Made by a program: the position numbers and the translations under genes. Shown here one piece after another: positions 31,155 to 39,523 of a stretch of 50,190 bases of DNA. The notes under the pieces were generated by a model. The model had not been told where the DNA came from, made no database searches, and saw only the letters and a list, made by a program, of their open reading frames with translations. The stretch spans positions 1 to 50,190 of the forward strand of contig CAJUQQ010000014.1 in assembly GCA_910588175.1 (NCBI GenBank), given 5' to 3'. How positions within the stretch are numbered: position 1 is the first letter of the stretch; the number at the start of each line of letters is the position of its first letter. Source of the DNA: an uncultured Oscillibacter sp. Its GTDB lineage: Bacteria; Bacillota; Clostridia; Oscillospirales; Oscillospiraceae.

Positions 31155-33065
31155 ATGCGGAAACAAACCAAGCGGGTCCTGACCCTGCTGCTGGCCCTGG
31201 CGCTGTGCCTGGGGCTTCTGCCGGTGACGGCTCTGGCGGAGGAGACCCCCGGCCCCTTCACCGTCACCTTTGACGCCGGCGGCGGCAAATTCCCCGACGG
31301 CAGCACTGCGTGGTCCACCCAGACCAACTGGACGGGGGCGGGGAACCACATCGCCGAGAACCCTCCCGAGCCCGTCCGGGACGGATACGATTTCATCGGC
31401 TGGGATCTTCCCGCCGGCGGTGTCCTTGGAAGCATCGACTTCACCGCCGACGTGACGGTCAAGGCCAAGTGGGACCCCAGCCCCAACAGCTCCCGCCTCA
31501 GCCTCGACCCCAACGGCGGAACGCTTCCCGCCGGGGCGGAGCGTATCATCTACCTGTCCCCCGGCTCCATCCTCAGCCAAGAGCTGCCCGTTCCCACCCG
31601 CAGCGGATATACCTTCGTCGGCTGGTATCGGGAGGGCTACTTGGATTCCGTGAAAGCGGGAGACTCGTTCAGCGATTATGAAACCGCGCTCACCGCCAAA
31701 TGGTCCAAAATCCGAACCTCCAAAACCACCCCCAGCCTGACCGCCGCCCCCGGCAGGATTGAGGCCGGGACGGAAAAAGTCGAAATCGTCCTCTCCTGCG
31801 CCACCGGCGGCGTGTCCCTGGACTGGCGGCCCCTGGAGCGGCCATCCAGCGGCAGCCCCTCTGACTGGGAGGCGGCGGTTAAGGAACTCCTCAGCGGAAA
31901 TTTCAGCGCCGTGGGCCTCAAGCTGACCAAGGTTTTCTATCAGGATGCCAGGGGTGACTACAACGATGACGCCTACCCCTATGCGTTTTATCCCGACGGC
32001 ATCTGCCCCGCCGCCAGCCTGGTCTTGACCCTGGAGGGCAAAGCCGTGCCGGGCACCCTGACCCTCCAGCTCAGCGGAAAAAACTTTCTGGAGATCGTCC
32101 CCGCAGGGGACGGCACCGTTCTGGACGCCTCCAGCGCCGACCTCTTCAACACCGCCCAGGTGAAAATTCCCGTGGGCCCCGCCAACTCCGACGGTCCCTT
32201 CACCGTGAAGTTTGACCTGAACTGCAGAAATCCGAAAAAGAGCGAGATTCCCGAGGACCAGAAGGTCTACAAGGGACAGACCGTGGACCTGCCCGACGGC
32301 AAAAAGCTCACCTCTCCCTACCTCACCCACGAGTTTTACGCCTGGTGCATGAAGGGTGAGGACGGGAAGCTCTATCCCTGGACCCCCTCCGCCGGCGTTA
32401 CCGCCGACATGACCCTCTACGCCGGCTGGGTGAAAAAGGGCGCGGCGGTGAAAGACGGCCAGGCCCTCCCTGAGGCCACGGAACCCTCCAAGCCCGCGCA
32501 GAATCCCGCGGCCACCGTCGTCACGGATTTCCATGACGTGCCCGCAAACTCCCCCTTCCTGGACAGCATCGTTTGGGCAGTGAAACAGGGCATCACCAAC
32601 GGCAAAACCGCCACCACCTTCGGCCCCGGCGACCCCTGCACCCGGGCCCAGATCGTCACCTTCCTCTGGCGGGCCGCCGGGTCCCCGGAGCCCAAGACCA
32701 TGGAGGCGGAGTACGCCGACGTGACCAAAACCGACGCCTATTACTACAAGGCCGTTCAGTGGGCGGCGGAGCTGGGCATGGAGGAGTCCGGCACCTTCGA
32801 TCCCCACGAGACCTGCAGCCGGGTAACCGCGGTCTACTTTATCTGGACGGCCTTCGGCCGCCCCGCGCCCACCGCCAAGGCCAGCTTCGAGGACGTGCGG
32901 GAACCGGAGCGGGGCCAGTGGTACTGGCCCGACCTCCCGGACGCCGTGGACTGGGCCGTGGAAAAGGGTGTGACCACGGGCAAGACCGCCACCACCTTCG
33001 GCCCCGGTGACCCCTGCACCCGGGGCCAGATTGTGACCTTCCTGTATCGCGCCTATGCGAAATAA
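31155..33065 (+). CDS. Secreted surface protein with InlB-type repeats and SLH motifs
   Basis: A 636-aa protein with a signal peptide (KRVLTLLLALALCLGLLPVTALA), two N-terminal InlB/Flg_new-type repeats (VTFDAGGGKFPDG...GYDFIGWD and LDPNGGTLPAG...GYTFVGWY), a middle region of unknown fold, a third InlB-type repeat (FDLNCRNPKKSE...YAGWV) and three C-terminal SLH motifs from about residue 455. The first and third SLH motifs share GKTATTFGPGDPCTR at protein level and are nearly identical in DNA, suggesting recent duplication. AAAGGAG precedes the ATG. It should sit on the cell wall through SLH binding; its ligand is unknown. Confidence 0.9.
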   Translation: MRKQTKRVLTLLLALALCLGLLPVTALAEETPGPFTVTFDAGGGKFPDGSTAWSTQTNWTGAGNHIAENPPEPVRDGYDFIGWDLPAGGVLGSIDFTADVTVKAKWDPSPNSSRLSLDPNGGTLPAGAERIIYLSPGSILSQELPVPTRSGYTFVGWYREGYLDSVKAGDSFSDYETALTAKWSKIRTSKTTPSLTAAPGRIEAGTEKVEIVLSCATGGVSLDWRPLERPSSGSPSDWEAAVKELLSGNFSAVGLKLTKVFYQDARGDYNDDAYPYAFYPDGICPAASLVLTLEGKAVPGTLTLQLSGKNFLEIVPAGDGTVLDASSADLFNTAQVKIPVGPANSDGPFTVKFDLNCRNPKKSEIPEDQKVYKGQTVDLPDGKKLTSPYLTHEFYAWCMKGEDGKLYPWTPSAGVTADMTLYAGWVKKGAAVKDGQALPEATEPSKPAQNPAATVVTDFHDVPANSPFLDSIVWAVKQGITNGKTATTFGPGDPCTRAQIVTFLWRAAGSPEPKTMEAEYADVTKTDAYYYKAVQWAAELGMEESGTFDPHETCSRVTAVYFIWTAFGRPAPTAKASFEDVREPERGQWYWPDLPDAVDWAVEKGVTTGKTATTFGPGDPCTRGQIVTFLYRAYAK

Positions 33066-33154
33066 GAGGTAAGGGCCGCCGCCCGAAACCGCCAAACTCC
33101 CGGGAAACGGGCGGCCCTATTTCCCCGGAACCCCGGCCGTTTCCAAGGATGCTG

Positions 33155-33187
33155 AAAGGACCTCCGCCGGTTGGCGGAGGTCCTTTT
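33155..33187 (+). terminator. Terminator of the InlB/SLH gene
   Basis: A long perfect stem (AAGGACCTCCGCC arms) with a GGTT loop, ending in a T run on the plus strand. Confidence 0.8.
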
Positions 33188-33201
33188 GCTCTCCCGTAAA
33201 A

Positions 33202-33233
33202 TTCAACCGGGAACCCGACGGTTCCCGGTTGAA
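33202..33233. repeat. Perfect 14-bp hairpin between convergent genes
   Basis: TTCAACCGGGAACC, a four-base loop and its exact complement. It has no T run on either side, so it is not a standard terminator. It lies between the SLH gene and tsf. Confidence 0.6.
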
Positions 33234-33307
33234 AGCGAAGAAATTATCCGTCCGGCGGAGCTTTCCGCCAAAGGCGGGAAGCGCAGCGGTAAGGGGAATT
33301 TCTGAGC

Positions 33308-34231
33308 TTAGCCCTTCACCAGAGAGGCGATCTCGTCGGCGAAGTTCTCCTGCTTTTTCTCGATGCCCTCGCCCTTCTCAAACCGCACGGCGGTCTTGAA
33401 GGTGATGGCCCCGCCCAGCTCCTTGGCCGCGTGGGCGATATAGGCCTCCACAGACCCTTCGAACACGTCGGCGCGGACGGAGTCCTGCTGAAGCAGGCAG
33501 TTCTCGGCGTAGAACTTGTTCAGCTTGCCCATGACGATTTTCTCCCGGACCTGCTCGGGCTTGTTGGCCATCTTGGGATCGTTCTCCATCTGGGCCATCA
33601 TGACCTTCTTCTCCTCGTCCAGAACCTCCTGGGTCACCTGGGACTTATCCCAGAACCGGGGATTCAGGGCGGCGATCTGCATGGCGATGTTCTTGCCCAG
33701 CTCCGTCACCTGCTCGGCGGAGAGGCCGGTTTCCAGGTTCACCAGCACGCCGATCTTGCCGCCGGCGTGAACGTAGGGAATGGACACGCCCTCGGCGTAC
33801 CGGGCGAAGCGGCGGACCTTGATGTTCTCGCCGATAACCAGGACCATCTCCTGCTGCTGCTGGGTGACGGTGAGGTCCGTGCCGTTGTATTTGCACTCCA
33901 TCAGGGCGTCCAGACCGGCGGGATTCTCCTTGGCCGCGGTGGCGGCCACGCCCTTGACGAAGTCCACGAATTTCTCATTCTTGCCCACGAAGTCGGTTTC
34001 GGCGTTGACCTCCACTACCACGCCCACACCGTCGATGACGGCGGCATAGGCCATGCCCTCGGCGGCCACGCGGCCGGCCTTCTTCACGGAGGCGGCCATG
34101 CCCTTTTCCCGGAGCCACTCCACCGCCTTGTCCATGTCGCCGTCGGTGGCTACCAGGGCCTTTTTGCAGTCCATCATGCCCACGCCGGTCATCTCGCGCA
34201 GGTTCTTTACGTCAGTCGCGCTAAAAGCCAT
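33308..34231 (-). CDS. tsf: Elongation factor Ts
   Basis: Recycles EF-Tu by exchanging GDP for GTP. The 307-aa product has the N-terminal UBA-like domain (FSATDVKNLREMTGVGMMDCKKAL), the conserved core ETDFVGKNEKF and the C-terminal coiled module. GGAGG precedes the ATG. It follows rpsB by 38 bases, the universal order. Confidence 0.97.
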   Translation of the reverse strand: MAFSATDVKNLREMTGVGMMDCKKALVATDGDMDKAVEWLREKGMAASVKKAGRVAAEGMAYAAVIDGVGVVVEVNAETDFVGKNEKFVDFVKGVAATAAKENPAGLDALMECKYNGTDLTVTQQQQEMVLVIGENIKVRRFARYAEGVSIPYVHAGGKIGVLVNLETGLSAEQVTELGKNIAMQIAALNPRFWDKSQVTQEVLDEEKKVMMAQMENDPKMANKPEQVREKIVMGKLNKFYAENCLLQQDSVRADVFEGSVEAYIAHAAKELGGAITFKTAVRFEKGEGIEKKQENFADEIASLVKG

Positions 34232-34269
34232 AATTGCGTTCCTCCAAATTTATTCGTAATCGCCGTATC

Positions 34270-34998
34270 TCACTCGGCGGCGGGAGCCTCGGCCTCCTCG
34301 GTCTGCTCGCCCTGGCGGCCCTCCAGCACGGCGTTGGCCATAATGGAGGAGATCAGCTTGATGGCCCGGATGGCGTCGTCGTTGCCCGGGATCACATAGT
34401 CGATTTCGTCGGGGTCGCAGTTGGTGTCCGCGATGGCCACCACGGGGATGCCCAGCTTGTGGGCCTCGGCGATGGCGTTGCGCTCCTTCCGGGTGTCCAC
34501 AATGAAGAGGGCGCCGGGGAGCTTCTTCATTTCCTTCACGCCGCCGAGGTATTTCTCCAGCTTCGCGATCTCGCCCAGGTGCTTCATGACTTCCTTCTTG
34601 GGCAGCATGTCGAAGGTTCCGTCCTCCTGCATGGCCTTGAGCTGGTTCAGCCGGTCCACCCGGGTGCGCATGGTCTTGAAGTTGGTCATCATGCCGCCAA
34701 GCCACCGGGCGTTGACATAGTACTGGCCGCAGCGGCCCGCCTCTTCCCGGATGGCGTCCTGAGCCTGCTTCTTGGTGCCCACGAACAGCAGGGACTGGCC
34801 GTTTTCAGAGAGCTGGCGGACGAAGTTGTACGCCTCCTCCAGCTTGCGGACGGTCTTCTGGAGATCGACGATATAAATGCCGTTGCGCTCCGTGTAGATA
34901 TAGGGGGCCATCTTGGGGTTCCACCGGCGGGTCTGGTGGCCGAAGTGGACGCCCGCCTCAAGCAGGGCCTTCATGGATACGACGCTGGAATTTGCCAT
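34270..34998 (-). CDS. rpsB: 30S ribosomal protein S2
   Basis: A 242-aa ribosomal protein needed for binding of S1 and assembly of the small subunit. It shows the family pattern LLEAGVHFGHQTRRWNPKM at the start, LFVGTKKQAQDAI, and VNARWLGGMMTN, then IPVVAIADTNCDPD. GGAGG precedes the ATG. It is transcribed with tsf from a promoter about 125 bases upstream. Confidence 0.97.
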   Translation of the reverse strand: MANSSVVSMKALLEAGVHFGHQTRRWNPKMAPYIYTERNGIYIVDLQKTVRKLEEAYNFVRQLSENGQSLLFVGTKKQAQDAIREEAGRCGQYYVNARWLGGMMTNFKTMRTRVDRLNQLKAMQEDGTFDMLPKKEVMKHLGEIAKLEKYLGGVKEMKKLPGALFIVDTRKERNAIAEAHKLGIPVVAIADTNCDPDEIDYVIPGNDDAIRAIKLISSIMANAVLEGRQGEQTEEAEAPAAE

Positions 34999-35120
34999 GT
35001 TGTTTGTTCCTCCAATTTCAGTTTAGTTGTACCTCCGGCGGCTTCATCCCCCCCGCCAACCCAGGGCCTTAAGGCACCGGGCACCGGCGGAAAGTCGGCG
35101 TGCCGTGCGGAATGCTGAAA
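34999..35120 (-). other. rpsB mRNA leader
   Basis: About 110 bases of untranslated leader between the promoter and rpsB, rich in complementary GC stretches. S2 is known to autoregulate through leader RNA in other bacteria; a comparable role here is inferred from length and position only. Confidence 0.35.
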
Positions 35121-35121
35121 T

Positions 35122-35150
35122 ATCATATCACAGCCGGTTTTCCAATGCAA
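35122..35150 (-). promoter_or_regulatory. rpsB-tsf promoter
   Basis: Read on the minus strand: TTGCAT (35145-35150), a 17-base spacer and TATGAT (35122-35127). Confidence 0.75.
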
Positions 35151-35211
35151 GGGGATTTTAACAAATCTCCGGGATTTTTTCGGGAAAACTTCCCCTGTCC
35201 CCGCTTAAAGA

Positions 35212-35240
35212 TTGACATTTCCCCTCCGGGGAAGCATAAT
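35212..35240 (+). promoter_or_regulatory. Pyrophosphatase promoter
   Basis: TTGACA (35212-35217), a 17-base spacer and CATAAT (35235-35240). Confidence 0.75.
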
Positions 35241-35296
35241 GGGGATATGATATGAGAGGGGACGCCGCCGCGTCCCGTGAAAGGAGCCTTTTTCCA

Positions 35297-36910
35297 ATGG
35301 ACACCATCTATATCACCGGCCACCGGAACCCGGACACGGACTCCATTGTCGCCGCCATGGCCTACGCCGCCCTTCAGAATGCCCTGGGCAACCGCCAGTA
35401 CCAGGCCGCCCGGCTGGGCCAGATCAGCGACGAGACGCAGATCGTCCTGGACCGCTTCGGCTTCCAGCCCCCCAGGCTGATTGACAACCTCCGCACCCAG
35501 GTCCGGGACCTGGATTACGACACGCCGCCCACCCTCTCCGCCGCCGCCACCGTCAGCCGGGGCTGGCAGACCATGCAGGGGGGGAAGATCTCCATCCTCC
35601 CCGTGGCCAACGAGGACGGGACCCTCTACGGCACCCTCTCCGCCGGGGACGTGGCGAACTACGACATTACCACCGTCCGCAACCCCCGGGTGGAAAACAT
35701 CCCGGTCTATAACCTCATCTCCGTGCTGGAGGGAAAGCTGCTCCACGAGAGCGCCGACACGCTGGACATGGTCTCCGGCGAGGTGACCATCGCCCTGCCC
35801 GCCAGCCGGGAAAACCTGCTCTTCTCCAGCCGGGACAGCGTGGTCATCTGCGGCGACCAGCCGGACATGGTCCAGCGGGCGCTGGATCTCCAGGTCAACT
35901 GCGTGATCATCTGCCAGGGGGAGGTTCCCCCGGAATTCCTGGACCGGGCCGGAAACACCTGCGTCATCTCCACCCCCATCGACGCCTACCAGGCCCTCCG
36001 GCTGATTTTCCACGCCCTGCCCATCGCCCGGGTGTGCAAAAGCCAGGACTTGGTCTGCTTTCATCTGGACGACTATATCGACGACGTGCAGAACGCCGTG
36101 CTGGAAAGCCGCTTCCGGGCCTATCCCATCCTGGACGAGGAGGAGCGGGTCGTGGGCATGCTGTCCCGGTTCCACCTCCTCCGCCCCCGGAGAAAGCGGG
36201 TGGTGCTGGTGGACCACAACGAGAAGTCCCAGTCCGTGGTGGGCCTGGACCAGGCGGACATTCTGGAGATCATCGACCACCACCGCCTGGCGGACATCGA
36301 GACGAAAAACCCCATCCACGTCCGGAACGAGGCCGTGGGCAGCACCAACACCATCATCGCCGAAATGTACCAGGAAAAGGGCCTGATGCCCACCGCGAAA
36401 ATGGCGGGGCTCATGGCGGCGGCCATTGTCTCGGACACGGTGATGTTCAAGTCCCCCACCTGCACCCAGCGGGACATCGACATCGCCAACCGCATGGCCC
36501 GCATCGCCAGCGTCACCCTGGAGGACCTGGGCCAGGCCATTTTCTCCGCCAGCTGCGGCGACGACAAAACCGCCGAGACCATGCTGAAGACGGACTACAA
36601 GGAGTTCCACATCGCCGGACACAACCTGGCGGTGAGCCAGATTACCACCATGGACTCCGACCGCCTGCTGAAGCGGCTGGACGAGTTCCTGGCCGTCATG
36701 ACCTCCACCCGGGAGAAGCGGGGCCTCCAGAGCGTGGTGCTGATGATCACCGACGTGCTGATGGAGGGGACTCAACTCCTCTTCGTAGGGGACGAGGACA
36801 CCATCCGCCAGGCCTTCGGCATCAAGGGGGAGGAAAACTGCGCGTTCCTGCCCAAGATTATGTCCCGGAAGAAGCAGGTGATTCCTATGCTTTCCGCGTT
36901 GTGGGGATGA
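35297..36910 (+). CDS. Family II (Mn/Co-dependent) inorganic pyrophosphatase with CBS and DRTGG domains
   Basis: Hydrolyses pyrophosphate. The 537-aa length is far above a simple family II enzyme (about 310) because regulatory domains are inserted. Order: DHH domain start with YITGHRNPDTDS, first CBS motif (about 70-125), a DRTGG-like region (about 130-240), second CBS motif, then the DHH core resumes (VLVDHNEKSQ, IDHHRLADIE, AVGSTNTII) and the DHHA2 domain closes. In known CBS pyrophosphatases AMP inhibits and ATP or diadenosine polyphosphates activate. The ATG at 35297 begins the conserved DTIYITGH strand. Confidence 0.95.
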   Translation: MDTIYITGHRNPDTDSIVAAMAYAALQNALGNRQYQAARLGQISDETQIVLDRFGFQPPRLIDNLRTQVRDLDYDTPPTLSAAATVSRGWQTMQGGKISILPVANEDGTLYGTLSAGDVANYDITTVRNPRVENIPVYNLISVLEGKLLHESADTLDMVSGEVTIALPASRENLLFSSRDSVVICGDQPDMVQRALDLQVNCVIICQGEVPPEFLDRAGNTCVISTPIDAYQALRLIFHALPIARVCKSQDLVCFHLDDYIDDVQNAVLESRFRAYPILDEEERVVGMLSRFHLLRPRRKRVVLVDHNEKSQSVVGLDQADILEIIDHHRLADIETKNPIHVRNEAVGSTNTIIAEMYQEKGLMPTAKMAGLMAAAIVSDTVMFKSPTCTQRDIDIANRMARIASVTLEDLGQAIFSASCGDDKTAETMLKTDYKEFHIAGHNLAVSQITTMDSDRLLKRLDEFLAVMTSTREKRGLQSVVLMITDVLMEGTQLLFVGDEDTIRQAFGIKGEENCAFLPKIMSRKKQVIPMLSALWG

Positions 36911-36914
36911 TACT

Positions 36915-37039
36915 CGCCCTTCGGGCGGGGGGGATTGGATACCAGCGATGGCTGGTGCAATGCACCCCCCATTTTCTCGTTTTCTTCCAGAAGAAAACGA
37001 GAAAACGGGCCGTGCACGGTCCAAAAGAGAAAAAGAAGT
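36915..37039 (+). repeat. Hairpin-rich dispersed repeat, copy A
   Basis: A chain of small palindromes: CGCCCTTCGGGCG, CCAGCGATGGCTGG, a TTTTCTCG...CGAGAAAA hairpin and GGGCCGTGCACGGTCC. The last 40 bases recur with one mismatch, inverted, at 37858-37898 (copy B). Part of a repeat family rather than a gene. Confidence 0.75.
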
Positions 37040-37201
37040 ACGCCCTGCGGGGGGACGTGGGACGGGGGACGCGCAAGGGGTTCCGACGGGTTTTTACGCA
37101 TGTCTCCTGCCCGCGGCGTGGTGCGGGCGGGGGTTTGGTGTTTGCCGAATGGATCAGCTCCTCTTTCCGCTGCCGCTGCCGCTCCGGTAAACGAACTGTA
37201 G

Positions 37202-37223
37202 GGGCGGACCTGTGTGTCCGCCC
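37202..37223. repeat. GGGCGGAC palindromic repeat, copy 3
   Basis: GGGCGGAC, a six-base loop and GTCCGCCC, as at 13923 and 14106. Confidence 0.65.
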
Positions 37224-37272
37224 TCCCCGGGCCTACCGGTTTATCAATAGAACGGCTGCGCGGCTTTGCCGC

Positions 37273-37536
37273 TTAGAGGTGCGGCGTCTCCCTGGCGGGG
37301 GATGTGTCTGCTTGCCCCACGGTCCGGAGGGAATCGGACAGGCCTTGTCCGGTGCGGAGCCCCAGGAGGAAGGCGTGCGTGGCGGTGAACTCCTGGGTTT
37401 TGCCGAAACTGCCGCAGGTCTCGGGGGAAACATCGTCCTCCAAAAGGTAAAAGTCCGGTCTGTAGTCTCCTTTGGGAATTGTGTCTAAATGGGGCTTGAT
37501 ATAGTTGCTATAAAGCCATTTCATAAAATCTGACAT
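37273..37536 (-). CDS. Small helical protein of XRE module 2 (unknown function)
   Basis: An 87-aa predicted soluble protein without a known domain. It starts MSDFMKWLYSNYIKPHLD and has the segment EFTATHAFLLGLRTGQGL in its middle, followed by a low-complexity tail. Its start and its HAFLLGL segment resemble the module 1 protein (28844). The ATG at 37536 is chosen because it opens the conserved start; an earlier in-frame ATG lies before the promoter's -10 box and cannot be used from it. The ribosome site is weak. A consensus-like promoter (37580-37608) drives it, divergent from the XRE gene. Confidence 0.65.
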   Translation of the reverse strand: MSDFMKWLYSNYIKPHLDTIPKGDYRPDFYLLEDDVSPETCGSFGKTQEFTATHAFLLGLRTGQGLSDSLRTVGQADTSPARETPHL

Positions 37537-37547
37537 ATTTTCAGCTC

Positions 37548-37576
37548 TTTTCAACACAATATAAATGGGGTATAAT
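37548..37576 (+). promoter_or_regulatory. Promoter of the module 2 XRE gene
   Basis: TTTTCA (37548-37553), a 17-base spacer and a perfect TATAAT (37571-37576). Confidence 0.55.
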
Positions 37577-37588
37577 GCTATATTAGCA
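37576..37588. promoter_or_regulatory. Operator palindrome of module 2
   Basis: TGCTATATTAGCA, 5-bp arms around a three-base centre, overlapping the -10 boxes of both divergent promoters. Binding by the XRE protein is inferred. Confidence 0.5.
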
Positions 37589-37608
37589 CCACACATACGA
37601 GGTGTCAA
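37580..37608 (-). promoter_or_regulatory. Promoter of the module 2 small gene
   Basis: Read on the minus strand: TTGACA (37603-37608), a 17-base spacer and TAATAT (37580-37585). Confidence 0.7.
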
Positions 37609-37617
37609 GAGGTAACG

Positions 37618-37830
37618 ATGGAAATTTTGATAAAAAAAAGATTAAGAGAACTGCGGAAGGAAGCGTGTGAAACTCAAGTTCAAGTTGCTTCTGCTGTCGG
37701 TATCGCAGAACAGTATTACCAGAAGCTAGAATATGGAGAAAATCTTCCGGGTATCGAAATTGCCTGGAAGCTGGCAGATCACTTTGGGGTAAGCATAGAT
37801 TATCTGGTGGGCCGGACAGAGGAGCGATAA
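37618..37830 (+). CDS. XRE-family regulator of module 2
   Basis: A 70-aa single-domain Cro/C1-type regulator with the helix-turn-helix VQVASAVGIAEQYYQKLEYG and the C-terminal helix LADHFGVSIDYLVGRTEE. AGAGGTAACG precedes the ATG. Its DNA is clearly more AT-rich than the neighbours (AAAAAAAGATTAAGAGAAC at the start), which suggests acquisition from elsewhere. It is divergent from the 87-aa gene with a palindrome between the two. Confidence 0.87.
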   Translation: MEILIKKRLRELRKEACETQVQVASAVGIAEQYYQKLEYGENLPGIEIAWKLADHFGVSIDYLVGRTEER

Positions 37831-37857
37831 GCAGAAAAAAGGGCCCGAAGGGCCATT

Positions 37858-38049
37858 ACTTCCTTTTCTCTTTTGGACCGTGCACGGCCCGTTTTCTCTT
37901 TTCCTTCTGGAAGGAAAAAGAGACTGCGCCCGCAGGCGCGTGTCGGAGGCCAACCGCCGCAAAGCGGCGGCACTTAGGCCGGAGACAAATGGGGGGTGTA
38001 AATGGACCAGCCATCGCTGGTATCCATTCTCCCCCGCCCGCAAGGGCGA
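37858..38049 (-). repeat. Hairpin-rich dispersed repeat, copy B (inverted)
   Basis: The inverted counterpart of copy A. Shared parts are GGGCCGTGCACGGTCC with flanks, a TTCTGGAA-centred hairpin, CCAGCCATCGCTGG and the GCCCGCAAGGGC end. Copy B has about 65 extra bases (37921-37986) with two further hairpins. Copies A and B enclose module 2. Confidence 0.75.
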
Positions 38050-38086
38050 ACATCACCCCCCATTCGGGGGAAGAAGGAGGCCCCCG

Positions 38087-39499
38087 ATGGCCCAAACCCC
38101 AGACTTCACCACCCTCTTTGACGACGGCATCAACCTCCGGGGCCTCTTCGACATCTTAAGCCCCGAAAACAACCTGGTCCTCGCCGACGACATGATGCTC
38201 TCCGACGCCAAGGGCACCATCCTCCGGGTCAGCGAGAGCTACGAGCGGAACTTCGGCTTTGTCCACGATTCCATCGTGGGCCGCTCCGCTTTCGACCTGG
38301 AGGCGGACGGCACCTTCTCCCCCTGCGTCACCGCCGAGGTCATCCGCCAGCGGCGGAAAATCACCGCCACCCAGACCATCAACCACACCCACAAAAATGT
38401 GATGACCGTGGGCATCCCCCTGTTCGACAGCGCGGGGGAGCTGAAATTCGCCGTCTGCTTCAACACCGTGTCTATGGAGCAGATCAACGCCATCCAGCGG
38501 AACTACCGCCATCTCCAGGACTCCCTCCAGCAGTACACCCAGGAGATCGCGGAGCTGCGGACCCGGGCCACCTCCACCAGCCTGATTTTCAAAAGCGCTT
38601 CCATGCAGCGCCTCTGGACCCTGATGCAGAACACGGCCAACACGAAAGCCAACATCCTCATCACCGGGGAAACCGGCGTGGGCAAAAGCGCCGTAGCCAA
38701 GGCCATCCACGCCATGAGCAGCCGCTCCGAGGGGCCCTTCATCGAGGTCAACTGCGCCGTGCTCCATGAAAATCTCATCGAGTCGGAGCTTTTCGGCTAC
38801 GAGAAGGGGGCCTTTACCGGCGCCGCCAGCGGCGGCAAGATCGGCAAAATCGAGCTGGCCAACGACGGCACCCTCTTCCTGGACGAAATCGGGGAGCTGC
38901 CCCCCCACATCCAGTCCAAGCTCCTCCAGCTCATCCAGGAAAAGACCATTGAGCGACTCTCCGGCAACAAGCGTATTGAGCTGGATTTCCGCCTTCTGGT
39001 TGCCACCAACCGCAACCTGGAGGAGGCGGTCCAGCGGGGCCTCTTCCGCTCGGACCTCTTTTACCGGCTCAACGTCATCCGCATCCACATCCCCCCCCTG
39101 CGCCAGCGGAGGGAGGACATCCTCCCCCTGGCCCACCAATTCCTGGCCCGGTTCTGCGGGGAGTACGAGAAGAACCTGACCTTCAGTCCCCGGCTTCTGA
39201 CCTTTCTGGAGCGGTACGACTGGCCGGGCAACGTCCGCCAGCTGGAAAATCTGGTGGAGCGATTGGTCATCACCGTGCAGGACCCCATCATCGACCTGGG
39301 GCATCTCCCGCCGGAATATGACGCCGGCTCCTCCGCCGCCCCCGCCCGGGAGGGCACCCTGGCGGAGCGGATGGACGCCTACGAGGGGCAGATCATCCGG
39401 GAGTCCTACCGCCGCTGGGGCACCACCGTGGCCGTGGCCCGGGAGCTGGGCATCTCCCAGGCCACCGCGGCCCGGAAGGTGGCCAAGTACGTGAAATAA
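38087..39499 (+). CDS. Sigma-54-dependent transcriptional activator (PAS-AAA-Fis)
   Basis: A 470-aa enhancer-binding protein. An N-terminal PAS-like sensor (about 30-140) is followed by a short coiled linker, the AAA+ domain with GETGVGKS, the sigma-54 contact loop GAFTGA and Walker B LFLDEIGE, and a C-terminal Fis-type helix-turn-helix (VAVARELGISQATAARKVAKY). It has no receiver domain, so it probably senses a ligand directly. AAGGAGG precedes the ATG. rpoN starts 24 bases downstream, so activator and sigma factor are made together. Confidence 0.95.
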   Translation: MAQTPDFTTLFDDGINLRGLFDILSPENNLVLADDMMLSDAKGTILRVSESYERNFGFVHDSIVGRSAFDLEADGTFSPCVTAEVIRQRRKITATQTINHTHKNVMTVGIPLFDSAGELKFAVCFNTVSMEQINAIQRNYRHLQDSLQQYTQEIAELRTRATSTSLIFKSASMQRLWTLMQNTANTKANILITGETGVGKSAVAKAIHAMSSRSEGPFIEVNCAVLHENLIESELFGYEKGAFTGAASGGKIGKIELANDGTLFLDEIGELPPHIQSKLLQLIQEKTIERLSGNKRIELDFRLLVATNRNLEEAVQRGLFRSDLFYRLNVIRIHIPPLRQRREDILPLAHQFLARFCGEYEKNLTFSPRLLTFLERYDWPGNVRQLENLVERLVITVQDPIIDLGHLPPEYDAGSSAAPAREGTLAERMDAYEGQIIRESYRRWGTTVAVARELGISQATAARKVAKYVK

Positions 39500-39523
39500 G
39501 CCCGCCCGACAGGAGGACCCCCC

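Larger units (their letters stand above)
36911..37272. other. Intergenic stretch with repeats
   Basis: 362 bases without a supported gene. It holds repeat copy A (36915-37039), a stretch of about 150 bases in which I see nothing recognisable, and the third GGGCGGAC palindrome (37202-37223). Confidence 0.6.

Noticed and set aside
31095..33095. 666-aa open frame opposite the InlB/SLH gene
   Set aside because: A shadow of a GC-rich gene; no domain and no ribosome site.
36925..37201. Open frames of 60-90 codons over repeat copy A
   Set aside because: They arise from the hairpin repeat and its inverted copy gives similar spurious peptides.
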